Positions 8,473 through 17,390 of a stretch of DNA of 64,000 nt are shown piece by piece. The position numbers were made by a program, and so were the translations under genes. Numbering within the stretch: position 1 is the first letter of the stretch; each line of letters starts with the position of its first letter. The stretch is from positions 124,001 through 188,000 of the forward strand of contig NZ_JAWHTE010000008.1 in assembly GCF_032586175.1 (NCBI RefSeq). The letters are read 5' to 3'. The DNA comes from Ovoidimarina sediminis (GTDB lineage Bacteria; Pseudomonadota; Alphaproteobacteria; Rhodobacterales; Rhodobacteraceae). Under the pieces are notes generated by a model. That model did not search any database. It saw only the letters and a program-made list of their open reading frames with translations, and had not been told where the DNA came from.

Positions 8473-9498
8473 TCAGGCCGCCGAAACACCAAGCCCGTCC
8501 TGCGCTTCGGCCCGATGAGCCAGCACCTCGCCCCTCTGCCATGACAGCGCGTCCGCAACGATGTCCTCAAGGCGATCGCGTTTGGGTGTCCACTTCAGAA
8601 TTCTGCGCAAGGACGATGCTTCGGCAATCACGGAGCAGACATCACCGGGCCGACGGCCGGAATACTCCACGGGGAAATCCAGCCCTGAAACGCGCTTCAC
8701 GGTCTTGATGACATCCAGGACGGAACTGCCAACCCCGTAGCCGCAGTTCAGCACCTGGGAGGGGCCGCCGCCGCGCAGATATCGGACCGCATCGACATGC
8801 GCCGACGCGAGATCCGAAACATGGATGTAGTCCCGCACGGCGGTGCCATCTGCGGTCTCGTAATCGGTTCCGAACACGACAAGGCCATCGCTCTGGCCCG
8901 TCGCCGCCAGAAGCGCCTTCTTGATGAGGTGCGTTGCATTCGGATTGCGCTGGCCTGTCCGGCCAAGCGGATCGGCCCCGGCAACGTTGAAGTACCGCAA
9001 GATGGCGTATCGCATGTCGTGGGCTTGGCCCACATCGCGAAGCATCTGTTCGCTCATCAACTTGGACCAGCCATAGGGTGAAACCGGGGAAACCGGCGAT
9101 GCCTCGGAAATCGGCTCGGATCCGCAATGGCCGTACACGGCGGCCGTGGACGAAAACACGAAGTGCCTGACTCCGGCCGCCACGGCCACCTCAATGAGGT
9201 TGCGGCTCTGGCTGGTATTGTTCCCATAGTATTTCAAAGGGTCGGCGACCGATTCGGGCACGATGATCGACCCCGCGAAATGGGCAACCGTATCAACCGA
9301 ATGACGCGAAATGATTTCTGCCATCCGGTCCCGGTGTCCGACATCCGCGATGAAGAAATCGGTCTTTGCCGGAATGGCTTCCCTCGTACCCGTGGACAGG
9401 TTGTCGACCACCACGACGTCATCGTGCCCGGCGTCAAGAAGCGCATGCACGAACTGGCTTCCGATATAACCTGCGCCGCCCGTCACCAGAATGCTCAT
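8473..9498 (-). CDS. galE: UDP-glucose 4-epimerase
   Basis: Extended short-chain dehydrogenase that interconverts UDP-glucose and UDP-galactose, supplying galactose for glycan synthesis. The N-terminal NAD motif is TGGAGYIGS, the catalytic pair is YGWSK, and SSTAAVYG and LRYFNVAGAD are typical GalE segments. The protein is 341 residues, the normal length. The start at 9498 overlaps the TGA of the upstream glycosyltransferase gene (ATGA at 9495-9498); a longer in-frame extension to 9600 falls inside that gene and is rejected. The coupling suggests GalE makes the sugar donor used by the preceding transferase. Confidence 0.95.
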   Translation of the reverse strand: MSILVTGGAGYIGSQFVHALLDAGHDDVVVVDNLSTGTREAIPAKTDFFIADVGHRDRMAEIISRHSVDTVAHFAGSIIVPESVADPLKYYGNNTSQSRNLIEVAVAAGVRHFVFSSTAAVYGHCGSEPISEASPVSPVSPYGWSKLMSEQMLRDVGQAHDMRYAILRYFNVAGADPLGRTGQRNPNATHLIKKALLAATGQSDGLVVFGTDYETADGTAVRDYIHVSDLASAHVDAVRYLRGGGPSQVLNCGYGVGSSVLDVIKTVKRVSGLDFPVEYSGRRPGDVCSVIAEASSLRRILKWTPKRDRLEDIVADALSWQRGEVLAHRAEAQDGLGVSAA

Positions 9499-12368
9499 GC
9501 GACTTTCGCCTGCGTGCCTGCGGGAAAGGAAGCGGTCGGCGCGTGGCCGCGCGACAGGTCGAGAAAACTGTCGTAACCGAAGTGGCGGCAAATTTCCCAA
9601 GGTTGGGTCGGCTGATAGATGTCCGATAGCAATCTGGCCGCGACCCTGAAATCCTCAAAGCCTGCGCGGCCTTCGCTGTGCCCGTGGCGCCTGAAATGCT
9701 CCATGGCATCCGGAAGGATCTTCCTGTTCTCGATGGCGTCATCCACCTCGGGATTGGCCTTTCGGTAGATCCGCTCGCTGTCCCTGTATCGCTTCAGAAG
9801 CTCTGCAACCGTCATCGGAAGGGCCATCTGCTTGTCAAAGGCGCACAGCGCTGCCCGGGCGATGATCTTGCCGGCGGCATCTTGCGTGATCGGCCGCTCG
9901 AGATAGGCGGCACAAAGCCGGTCGAACGCCGTCGCCGAAGCCCCGGCGACGGCTTCTCCCGTGGTGCCGAACCACTCCACCGCAGCCTCTGTGACATAGG
10001 GCAGCGTGTCGAGCTTGTGTTCGACGAGGTCCACAGCATCATCCGGGCGGCCCATCAGGGCAAGGGTCAGGACAGACCCCGTGACATCGTCGGCAGCCGC
10101 CACGGCATGGGCTTGAAACGGCCTGTGCGTGCGGCCCTCCGGTGGGGCATGCCATCGCGCATCATCCGTTCCGTCAGGGGAAGGGAGTTTCGTCCAGGTA
10201 TGCCGGACAAGCCCCGCATCGGTTCGGTCCGCATATTGCGCCAGAAGTTCGAAGACCGCCGCGGGATCGGCGCCGGCCTTCGCAAGGCCGTCGCTGATGT
10301 CGGCATGTTCGTTGATCTTCGCCTCCCATCTGCGGCGGTTCGCCTGCTCCTCGACGGCCCTGGAGCCCGCCGCGACGTTCAGGACGTCGCGTATCGAGCG
10401 ATCGTTCGGAGAAATCTCGATAGCATTGACAATGCGTCGGTAGTTCTTGCTCGCCGACGTTTGCGATATCATGCTCGGGCGATCGACTTCGTAGAGGTAC
10501 AGGGGCTCGGGACAGATCTCGATCCTGCCTCCGCTCTGGGCCACCCTGAGCATGAACTCGAAGTCTTCGAAGCCGACATCCTTGAGTTCCGTATAGCCGC
10601 CCACCCGGTCGAAGGCATCGCGACGGATCAGGGCCGTTGCCGCGCCGAACCAGTTCTGCGACGTGCCAAGCGAGACCGGGCCGCCGAGCGGAAACATCGA
10701 AACTTTCTGATTGAATTTCTCGAGCATCTCGACGCCTTCACGGCGCCGGTGCGCCTCCATGAAGAGGTTGGGGCAGTTGATCACTTCGGCGCCCGTAAGC
10801 TGGGCCGCGCGTACCAGGGTCGAAACAAGATGGCCGAAGGCCAGATCATCGTCGTCGAGGTAAAGAAGGAAGTCGCCACTGCTGACGCGGGCGACCGTAT
10901 TTCTCGCTGCGCCCAGATAAGCATTCTTCTGGCGGACGACACGGCCACCGGTCCTTTTCAAAACACTCTCGACCGTATCGAGCGTTTCGGCGGCTTCCGC
11001 GCTCGTCGAGCCGTCATCCACCACGACGATCTCCATGTTCTCGTAGTCCTGGCGAAGGGCGCTCCACACGGCATCCAGGAGCTTTCGGGGCCGTTCGTAA
11101 TGCGTGATGCCGAACGTGACGCGCGGCAGATCCCGCTGCACGGAGGTCCTGATCCGGGGTGCAGGGTGCTTTCGTGCGTGAAATGCCAGCCAATCCTGCT
11201 CGAACGTTTCAGGGGCGCGCGCGAATTGTGTCGGTTCCAGCGGAGATGTGAGCTGACGCGCGAGCGTCTCGGCGATGCCCTCCGGGGACGGGTCGAAAAG
11301 ATGCGTCTCATGCTGTGCCGGATCCACGATTTCCGGTGCGCCTCCGCGGTTTGAGGACAGAACCGGTTTGCCGAGGGCCATGGCCTCCATCACGGTGTAA
11401 GGCAGGTTCTCTTCGGGGCTCGGGATAACGACGAGGGCGCCCCGCCGCCCGGACAGATAGCGCATCGCCTCCAGGCGGTTGAAATTCGGGATCACGCGAA
11501 GCTCCGCCGAAACCCCCTTCATTATGTCGGTTACAACGAGGCCGGAGTGCCGCCCCGCGATCTCGCTGAACCCCCCGAGAAGCGTCACACGGATCCCGAT
11601 CAGGATGCCACGCTCGTCGAGGAGGCGAATTGCCTTGAGAAAGCTCAACAGTCCCTTGCGCTCTTCATGTCGGCCAAACATGACGATTTCCGAGGCCGCC
11701 ACCGCTATCGCGTTCTCCTCGGCCAGGAGCCGGCCACGATGCACCGATCCCGTGATCACGTTGGGCAAGACATGGCGCCTTTCGGCAGGCGGCATCGCGA
11801 AATCGTTTTCGACCATCCAATCAAGGAGATAGCGGCTCGGGGAAACCAGGTGATCCGCCCATTCGATCGAACAGCGTTCCATGTGATCGATGCGAAGGTG
11901 ATCGGGATGCGAAAAAAGCGAGTTGTTGGCGTCGATCGTCCAGCGCGTCGGCCCGTGGGTCTGAACAACGATCGTGGACGCCGCAAAGACCAGACCGCAT
12001 CGCTTTGCTTCCAGCGTCGCAAATCCCAGACCCTTGTAGTCGTGAAAATGGATCACGTCATGCGTTATTCCAAGATCGCGAATTGTCCGATAAACGGTGT
12101 ATGTCTTCTTTGAATAATCATTTCCGCAATGAACGTATTTCTCGAAATCCGGTGTCAGAATGCGAATGCCCTGTTCGGCAAGGTGTGGTGCCTTTTCTTG
12201 CGCCTTTGCAATTGATTCGAAATGCGCGGGCGTAAACAGAATATCCACGGAATGGCCGAAGCGCGCCAAGGCCAGCGCCAGTTCGAGAAACGCGGCACCG
12301 ATCCCGCCGGACGGAGGGATGGTGCTAAGCTCTTCCGTTACAAGGAGAATGCGTTTGGCCTTACTCAT
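9495..12368 (-). CDS. bifunctional glycosyltransferase: GT4-type plus GT2-type domains
   Basis: A 957-residue fusion. Residues 1 to about 395 form a GT-B/GT4 transferase, starting LLVTEELSTIPPSGGIG and carrying the family motif EENLPYTVMEAMALGKPV near residue 330. Residues from about 410 to 640 form a GT-A/GT2 domain with VVVDDGS and the metal-binding LYLDDDD. The last 300 or so residues match no domain I recognise and look helical. Such fusions build two successive linkages of a surface polysaccharide. It overlaps galE downstream. Upstream are about 470 AT-richer bases that probably hold its promoter. Confidence 0.9.
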   Translation of the reverse strand: MSKAKRILLVTEELSTIPPSGGIGAAFLELALALARFGHSVDILFTPAHFESIAKAQEKAPHLAEQGIRILTPDFEKYVHCGNDYSKKTYTVYRTIRDLGITHDVIHFHDYKGLGFATLEAKRCGLVFAASTIVVQTHGPTRWTIDANNSLFSHPDHLRIDHMERCSIEWADHLVSPSRYLLDWMVENDFAMPPAERRHVLPNVITGSVHRGRLLAEENAIAVAASEIVMFGRHEERKGLLSFLKAIRLLDERGILIGIRVTLLGGFSEIAGRHSGLVVTDIMKGVSAELRVIPNFNRLEAMRYLSGRRGALVVIPSPEENLPYTVMEAMALGKPVLSSNRGGAPEIVDPAQHETHLFDPSPEGIAETLARQLTSPLEPTQFARAPETFEQDWLAFHARKHPAPRIRTSVQRDLPRVTFGITHYERPRKLLDAVWSALRQDYENMEIVVVDDGSTSAEAAETLDTVESVLKRTGGRVVRQKNAYLGAARNTVARVSSGDFLLYLDDDDLAFGHLVSTLVRAAQLTGAEVINCPNLFMEAHRRREGVEMLEKFNQKVSMFPLGGPVSLGTSQNWFGAATALIRRDAFDRVGGYTELKDVGFEDFEFMLRVAQSGGRIEICPEPLYLYEVDRPSMISQTSASKNYRRIVNAIEISPNDRSIRDVLNVAAGSRAVEEQANRRRWEAKINEHADISDGLAKAGADPAAVFELLAQYADRTDAGLVRHTWTKLPSPDGTDDARWHAPPEGRTHRPFQAHAVAAADDVTGSVLTLALMGRPDDAVDLVEHKLDTLPYVTEAAVEWFGTTGEAVAGASATAFDRLCAAYLERPITQDAAGKIIARAALCAFDKQMALPMTVAELLKRYRDSERIYRKANPEVDDAIENRKILPDAMEHFRRHGHSEGRAGFEDFRVAARLLSDIYQPTQPWEICRHFGYDSFLDLSRGHAPTASFPAGTQAKVA

Positions 12369-12839
12369 TTCGAATCCATTCGATTTTCTTCAGGTTGTGG
12401 GGGGCTTCAAACCAGCGCAGGCAGCTGAAGGAGCGCGGCGTGATGGTTGGCTCAATAACTTCAACGCGCCTGTCTTTCCGAGGCGGATGATCATTCAAAG
12501 GCCCCTGAAATTGCTGGTACGGGAAAACGCGAACCTTTCGCTGGAAAACATTCATAGATACTTCGGAAGGGCACGGAATTCGCTTCCCACTACGCGGCAA
12601 TCGAACCTTTCCATTTCTGTCATTGGCCGAATTAGATGTGCGTGCTTAATATCGAGTAAAAGGCCGAAGAATTTTGAAAGATGCGAAGAAGATCGCATCG
12701 AAATTCTGCATGGCACTACTTGAAACGGCGTGCGAAATTCGCCCGAATGGCCTATCGGCCGATGCCTGCCGGTAAGGCAATCAGGGGCGCAAAGCCGGAT
12801 TTCGGAAAGATTGCAGGTTCAGGGCGAAGATGGCGCGCA
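12369..12839. other. intergenic stretch upstream of the GT4-GT2 gene
   Basis: This spacer is AT-richer than its surroundings and separates the fusion transferase from the pyruvyl transferase gene. I see no clear promoter boxes. On the minus strand a short frame from an ATG at 12555 ends in a TAA at 12361 and overlaps the transferase start by eight bases, but it lacks a ribosome site and any known motif. I therefore do not call it a gene. Confidence 0.45.
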
Positions 12840-14132
12840 TCATACGGCAATACCAATCTCCACCGCATCGCGCACATCCGCGGACCGCAGCGGTTTGAGC
12901 CGTGTGTCCGACTCCTTTCTGAATTTCTCCGGATCTACTTTCGAAAGAACTGCATCATGCACGAGTTTTCGTCTCAGGTTTCTTGAATACGGCTGCCTTT
13001 CGCCGTCATTTGGAAGCACTGCCCAGTAATCATCGAACAGATTGTGCGGCACGTTGTTCTTCTCGAGGAAACCGGCATATTCGATCAGGCGGCTTGGATA
13101 GGTTCCGTGGAACATGCCGAAATCCGAACGATCGACATAGTGCTGCATGGGCAGGTCCGGGTCGAAATCCGCGAAATCCATGTAGGGCAGCGAGAAATGA
13201 TCTGCCATTTCTCTTGTGCGGGTATCGAAGACAAGAAGCAGGCTGGGCCTCCCGGCAAGCATCGCAACGACATTTCCGTGAAAGCGCGCCCCAAGAACGA
13301 AGTCGAGGCCCCTGTTATGCTCAATCCATTCCGGGAGATTGAAGAATATCCTGCCATGGTGACGGAAGTATTCCGCGGCTTTTTGCGCAAGGAATGAATC
13401 CCCCATATAATACAGGAAATCCGGAGTGTCTTGCGGGCCTTCTTCGAGGTATCTGATTTCCGTCTGGCAGATATACGTTGCCGAGTGTTTCATTCCGTAT
13501 TGAATCAGGGATCTGACCGCATCACGGTATTTGCCGGCAGGGGTGCAATGTATGCCGAACCTTCCGGATGCGCTTTGGTCACCCTTGAACGGCGGCCACC
13601 CCTTCGGCCCGGGCCAATAGATCGAGGGGCATCCCACGATGTCCAGGTTGTGAATGCCCATGTCCTCCAGAACGGAGGCCGTATAGATCCCGCGCACTCC
13701 GATCGACGCCGACCGCTCCCGCAGGATCGAGATGAAGCGTTTGGTGCCTTCGCTGAGATTCGGGCGCTCGCCAAAATCGTAGGCCTGTGCTCCGCATCCG
13801 ACCATGGTGATGTTCGCGACCCGCCGCGCTTCGAGGATATCGACGAATGGGCCAAGATCCGTGGCGTCGCTGATGAAGTTCGACATGGACAGTACCAGGT
13901 GGTCCAGGTCCTGGGGAATGTCTTCGAGGCGCCGGATCTCCTGCACTTCGGGTCGAAGCTGTTTCGCCAATGCCGTCTCGAACAGCATGTTGCCCGTGTT
14001 TCCGACTGTGGCTGCCAGCTTGTCTGAGATGGAGGCATGCGGGGGCGGCGTCGTCGCCACCGTTCTCAGAAACGCATGCACCATCAGCGAACTCCAGGTA
14101 AGTTGTCGGATTGCCTCGCTCTTGGATCCCAC
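12840..14132 (-). CDS. polysaccharide pyruvyl transferase family protein
   Basis: Likely transfers a pyruvate ketal from phosphoenolpyruvate onto a sugar of an exopolysaccharide (PF04230-type fold). Recognisable segments are the N-terminal NTGNMLFETA, the central SIGVRG with DIVGCPS, and the C-terminal LGARFHGNVVAMLAGRPSLLL, whose RFHG is the family hallmark. Length from the first codon is 430 residues; an ATG at 14084 (MVHAFLRTVA) may be the true start. It reads in the same direction as the GT4-GT2 fusion and galE, which together form a glycan-building module. Confidence 0.85.
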   Translation of the reverse strand: MGSKSEAIRQLTWSSLMVHAFLRTVATTPPPHASISDKLAATVGNTGNMLFETALAKQLRPEVQEIRRLEDIPQDLDHLVLSMSNFISDATDLGPFVDILEARRVANITMVGCGAQAYDFGERPNLSEGTKRFISILRERSASIGVRGIYTASVLEDMGIHNLDIVGCPSIYWPGPKGWPPFKGDQSASGRFGIHCTPAGKYRDAVRSLIQYGMKHSATYICQTEIRYLEEGPQDTPDFLYYMGDSFLAQKAAEYFRHHGRIFFNLPEWIEHNRGLDFVLGARFHGNVVAMLAGRPSLLLVFDTRTREMADHFSLPYMDFADFDPDLPMQHYVDRSDFGMFHGTYPSRLIEYAGFLEKNNVPHNLFDDYWAVLPNDGERQPYSRNLRRKLVHDAVLSKVDPEKFRKESDTRLKPLRSADVRDAVEIGIAV

Positions 14133-14280
14133 ATCATGATTACCACCAGGTAAACTCGACCCGGCGAGCCGGGCGCCGGGTCCACAGAGGGTTCGCTGCC
14201 GGCAGATCGGCGGCCGGGCCGACGGGCGATGTCGCGCCCCAAGGGGTCATCAAGCGGCGCACGGGCGCAGTACGTTCTCG

Positions 14281-14590
14281 GATCTGCGCGGGTCTTTTCG
14301 GGTGATCGACGACCGGGCCATCGCCTATGCCGACTTGCGCGGCATCGACAATACATCCCGGCCGGCAACCTGGACGTCAACAACCGCGTGTCGCTGATCC
14401 TGATGGATTATCCCAACGCACGACGCCTGAAGATCCGGGGGCGGGCGGTCGCGTACGAAAGCGATGCGATCGACGTCGGGCGCACCGGGCCCAGCGCGGA
14501 ACGGGTCGTCATCATCCATGTCGAGGCACTTGACTGGAACTGCCCCTGGCACATCCCGCGCCGCTACACGGCCGATCCGCGTCCCGGACA
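14281..14590 (+). pseudogene. pyridoxamine 5'-phosphate oxidase-like protein, frameshifted remnant
   Basis: Two plus-strand frames join into one recognisable FMN-binding split-barrel protein. The first frame reads FRVIDDRAIAYADLRG and then loses sense at about 14341. The second picks up with RQYIPAGNLDVNNRVSLILM, then DYPNARRLKIRGRA, and ends with ALDWNCPWHIPRRY. In intact relatives the junction reads GNRQYI; here one base appears to be missing. The N-terminal third and the C-terminal end are also absent, so this is a real remnant rather than a single read error. It has no start codon or ribosome site. Confidence 0.65.
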
Positions 14591-14664
14591 GGACGGCCCG
14601 CAGGATCAAAGCATTGGTGTGGCAAAAGGGGGCGCCGTCCAGAACGCAACCAGCCCCGCGAAGG

Positions 14665-14690
14665 GGCCCGGCGGCAGAGGCCGCCGGGCC
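14665..14690 (-). terminator. perfect hairpin after the AhpD-like gene
   Basis: Eleven-base-pair perfect stem, GGCCCGGCGGC paired with GCCGCCGGGCC, around the loop AGAG. It lies eight bases beyond the stop of the minus-strand AhpD-like gene. There is no T-run on either side, so it may act as an RNA 3'-end stabiliser or a weak or Rho-assisted terminator. Confidence 0.55.
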
Positions 14691-14697
14691 ATGGGGG

Positions 14698-15240
14698 TTA
14701 CGCCGCGCGGGCGCGGCGCGCGGGAAAGTCGATGTCCGTTTCCGCAACGTTGTTGAGGTAGTTCGTGAAGATGTTCGCCACCACGTTCGCGACGGTTTCC
14801 ACGATGTCTGCCTCGGACAGTCCGGCGGCGCGCGCGTCTGCAAGGGCGCCGTCGCCGATCATGCCGCGTCGCTCGACGATGGCGCGCGCAAGCGCCAGAA
14901 TCGCATGGGCACGCGGATCGTCCGATCGGCCTGCCAGGTGATCGTCGATCGTCTCCGGCAAGACCTTCAGCCCGGAAGAAATTGCGGCATGGGCCGAGGC
15001 GCAGTAGTCGCAGCCGTTCATCCCCGCGACGGCCAGCGCGATCGCCTCCCGGGTGCGGGCATCGAAGCTGCCCGTGGCAAGCGTTTCGTTAAGTCCGAGA
15101 AGCCCGGCAAGGGTGGCCGGCTGGTTGCCCGCAACCCGCTAGAGGTTGGGCACCATGCCGATCTTATTGCGGATGGCCGCAAAGAGCGTGGCGGTTTCGG
15201 GTGTCGCGTCGCGATCCGCGACCTGGGTCAGGCGTGACAT
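14698..15240 (-). pseudogene. carboxymuconolactone decarboxylase/AhpD-like protein interrupted by an in-frame amber codon
   Basis: One 180-residue reading frame is cut by TAG at 15139-15141. The first part starts at an ATG (15240) with AAGGA eight bases upstream and reads MSRLTQVADRDATPE, ending GMVPNL. After the stop the same frame continues RVAGNQPATLAGLLGLNE and then the peroxidatic motif CDYCASAH (CxxC plus His, as in AhpD). Family members usually have Tyr at the stop position, so a TAC/TAT to TAG change explains it. An internal start at 15021 (MNGCDYC) would make only a fragment. A sequencing error is also possible. Confidence 0.8.
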
Positions 15241-15272
15241 GGGTGTATCCTTTCGTTTTTTTTTGGGGGGGA

Positions 15273-15635
15273 TCAGGCCGAAGCGATTTCGCCGTCGGGT
15301 TTGGAGAGGCCGATCACCGCCACGACAGCGGCTCCGTTGACGAGGTAGAAGGCAGCATCGAGCCCGGTGAAGCCAAGCGCGACGGGCAGGATGAGGAACA
15401 GAAGGCCGACCGCGAGGTCGACCGCCAGGTGCAGCCGGTAGGGAAGCACCCGGAAGAGGCCCATCTGGTGATCGGTGAAGACCGTCAGCACGACGGCGGC
15501 GACGCCGACGACGGGCGATATCGCCAGGGCAAGCGGATGGGAGGAGCCCAGGCCAAGAAGAAACGGCAGGACGAGAAGCGCCAGCGCGACGGGGTAGTCG
15601 AGCCAGGCGTGAATGGTCTTGGTGACAAAGCGCAT
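15273..15635 (-). CDS. small four-helix membrane protein (SPW-repeat-like)
   Basis: A 120-residue integral membrane protein with about four hydrophobic segments (around residues 14-31, 36-55, 67-88 and 92-110). The first begins DYPVALALLVLPFLLGLG. The overall pattern (two pairs of helices, TDHxxGxFRVLPY loop, LDA near the third helix) resembles SPW-repeat-type proteins. It lies upstream of the interrupted AhpD-like gene on the same strand and is separated from it by a 9-T/7-G homopolymer tract at 15256-15271, so the two may be co-transcribed. Function is unknown. Confidence 0.8.
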   Translation of the reverse strand: MRFVTKTIHAWLDYPVALALLVLPFLLGLGSSHPLALAISPVVGVAAVVLTVFTDHQMGLFRVLPYRLHLAVDLAVGLLFLILPVALGFTGLDAAFYLVNGAAVVAVIGLSKPDGEIASA

Positions 15636-15767
15636 GAGAGGTATCCATTGTCAGGGTTTCAGGATCTGCGCGTCAGCGCATGAGCCGAGATAACCCCACA
15701 CTTTGGTACGATGAACTCCAGATCATCCGGAAAACATGTCTGATCGCCCGAAGTAGCGGACGAATAT

Positions 15768-16721
15768 TCAAGCCACCTTACCTTGGGCGTGCGCTGCCCG
15801 GAACGCCGCGGGCGACACTCCGATTTCCTTCTTGAAGACCCGGCTGAAGGCCGATTCAGAGGCGTAACCCGATATCTCGGCGGTTTCGGCGACCGACAGG
15901 CCGCGCATCGCCAGCGCCTCCCGCGCGATCTGCATCCGCCACGAGGTCACGTAGGCCATCGGCGTGAGTCCGATCCGGGCCGTGAACCGCTCGGCAAAGC
16001 TCGTCCGCGACAGCCCAGCCTCGCGGGCCAGCCTCTCGACGGTCCAGTCCGATGCGGGCGCCCGGTGGAAAACGGTCAGCGCCCGGGCGATGTTCGGGTC
16101 TGCGAAGCCGGCCAGGTTTCCGCCCGCCGCAGCAGATTGCTCGATATGGGCGCGGATCGCCTGCGCGAAGATCGCCTCCGACATCTTCAGCGCGATCAGG
16201 TCGCCGCCCAGCCGCGCGCCACCGGCCTCGGCGCCGATCACGCGCAGCGTCGCCTCGAGCCAGGGGCCCAGGTCGTCGCCATAGCCCCTGAGGTGGATCA
16301 GGGGCGGCAGCCGGTCCAGCAGGATGTGCCGCGAGCCCTCGGCCAGCGCGAAATGACCGCAGATCAGTTGCGTGTCCTGCGGCGCATCCTCGCCGCCCCA
16401 CACCAGCGTGCCATGCCCGGGAAAGCCGGACCGCGCGAGGATGTCGTCAAGCGGCAGGGCCTCGTCGGGGCCCGTGTGCCGGCAGAGCAGCACATGCGCG
16501 CGCCCGTGCGGCACGATCACAAGATCGCCCTGCTTCAGCGCGATCGCCTGCTCGGCCCCGTCAACCCGGATCTGCGCCTCGCCGCGATGCACGTAATGGA
16601 AGCGCGTCACATTCCGGAACGGCGGCACGCGCACACCCCAGGGCTCGGTAAAGCTCGTGCGGAAGTAAAGCGTCCCTTCAAGGGACAGGCGCGTGAGGAT
16701 GTCGCTCAGAAGGTCCAGCAT
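15768..16721 (-). CDS. AraC-family transcriptional regulator with cupin-like sensor
   Basis: A 317-residue regulator. The N-terminal half is a cupin-type ligand-binding domain (GVRVPPFRNVTRFHYVHRG and GDLVIVPHGRAHVL). The C-terminal ~100 residues hold the double helix-turn-helix: first helix pair VERLAREAGLSRTSFAERF, second VAETAEISGYASESAFSRVF, followed by GVSPAAFR. The ATG at 16721 is chosen because the conserved domain starts there; the frame stays open much further upstream only as a shadow of the divergent genes. It is divergent from the DUF4142-cupredoxin genes across 141 bases, so it may regulate them or the AhpD-like pair downstream. Confidence 0.9.
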   Translation of the reverse strand: MLDLLSDILTRLSLEGTLYFRTSFTEPWGVRVPPFRNVTRFHYVHRGEAQIRVDGAEQAIALKQGDLVIVPHGRAHVLLCRHTGPDEALPLDDILARSGFPGHGTLVWGGEDAPQDTQLICGHFALAEGSRHILLDRLPPLIHLRGYGDDLGPWLEATLRVIGAEAGGARLGGDLIALKMSEAIFAQAIRAHIEQSAAAGGNLAGFADPNIARALTVFHRAPASDWTVERLAREAGLSRTSFAERFTARIGLTPMAYVTSWRMQIAREALAMRGLSVAETAEISGYASESAFSRVFKKEIGVSPAAFRAAHAQGKVA

Positions 16722-16819
16722 GGGTCGAGGATTACGCGAAACACAGTGCGTCCGTCCAGCCATCCGGACGATCTGACAGGAATACCGGACTTCCCGGCAT
16801 TCATGGACCGGCGAGCTTG

Positions 16820-16836
16820 TGGCAATCGAATTGCCA
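16820..16836. promoter_or_regulatory. inverted repeat in the AraC / DUF4142 divergent promoter
   Basis: TGGCAAT-CGA-ATTGCCA, seven-base perfect arms, centred 35 bases before the DUF4142 start codon. Its position suits an operator or activator site for the divergent pair. The binding protein is unknown, and AraC regulators usually prefer direct repeats. Confidence 0.4.
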
Positions 16837-16862
16837 TTGAAACCCAAGACAGGAGAAATCCG

Positions 16863-17390
16863 ATGAAGACCCCCACCCTTGCCCTTGCCGCTGCGATGGC
16901 CGCGCTCGGCATGGCCGCCGATGCCGGTCAGCCGATGAACGACCTCCAGATCGCCCACACCGCCTATACCGCCGGCGGCCTCGACATCCGCTATGCGCAT
17001 CTGGCGCTGGCGATTTCCGAAAACGACGCGGTGCGCGACTTTGCGCAAACCATGATCCGCGATCATTCCGCCGTGAACGACGCCGCAGGCCGGCTGATCG
17101 CCGAACTGAACGTGACGCCCGAGGACAACGACCTCAGCCGCGCGCTGGTCGACGGCGCGGCGGCGAAACGGGCCGAACTGATGGCGCTGACCGGAAACGC
17201 CTTCGACTGCGCCTACGCGGCGAACGAACTGGGCTATCACCAGATCGTCAACCAGACGGTGGCGGAGACGTTCATCCCGGCGGTCACGGTCGCACCGCTC
17301 AAGGCGTTGCTCGAGGACGCGCTGGTCACCTTCCGCGCCCACGAAGCGCATGCCGAGCGCATGGTCGGCGGCCTCGAATGCGCCGGCTGA
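16863..17390 (+). CDS. DUF4142-family secreted protein
   Basis: A 175-residue ferritin-like helical protein of the DUF4142 type. It has an N-terminal signal peptide (TLALAAAMAALGMAADAG). The mature part is helical and includes the family's AQTMIRDHSAVNDAAG segment, matching the usual MVxDHxxxN motif, and a C-terminal HEAHAERMV. AGGAGA lies just before the ATG. Its stop overlaps the start of the cupredoxin gene by 13 bases, so the two are coupled. In other bacteria DUF4142 proteins are periplasmic and linked to stress; the exact role is not known. Confidence 0.85.
   Translation: MKTPTLALAAAMAALGMAADAGQPMNDLQIAHTAYTAGGLDIRYAHLALAISENDAVRDFAQTMIRDHSAVNDAAGRLIAELNVTPEDNDLSRALVDGAAAKRAELMALTGNAFDCAYAANELGYHQIVNQTVAETFIPAVTVAPLKALLEDALVTFRAHEAHAERMVGGLECAG

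Noticed and set aside
9678..11354. 558-codon plus-strand frame opposite the GT4-GT2 gene
   Set aside because: No motif; complementary to a well-supported glycosyltransferase.
12361..12600. Short minus-strand frame overlapping the GT4-GT2 start by eight bases
   Set aside because: The overlap is tempting, but there is no ribosome site before the ATG at 12555 and no recognisable motif.
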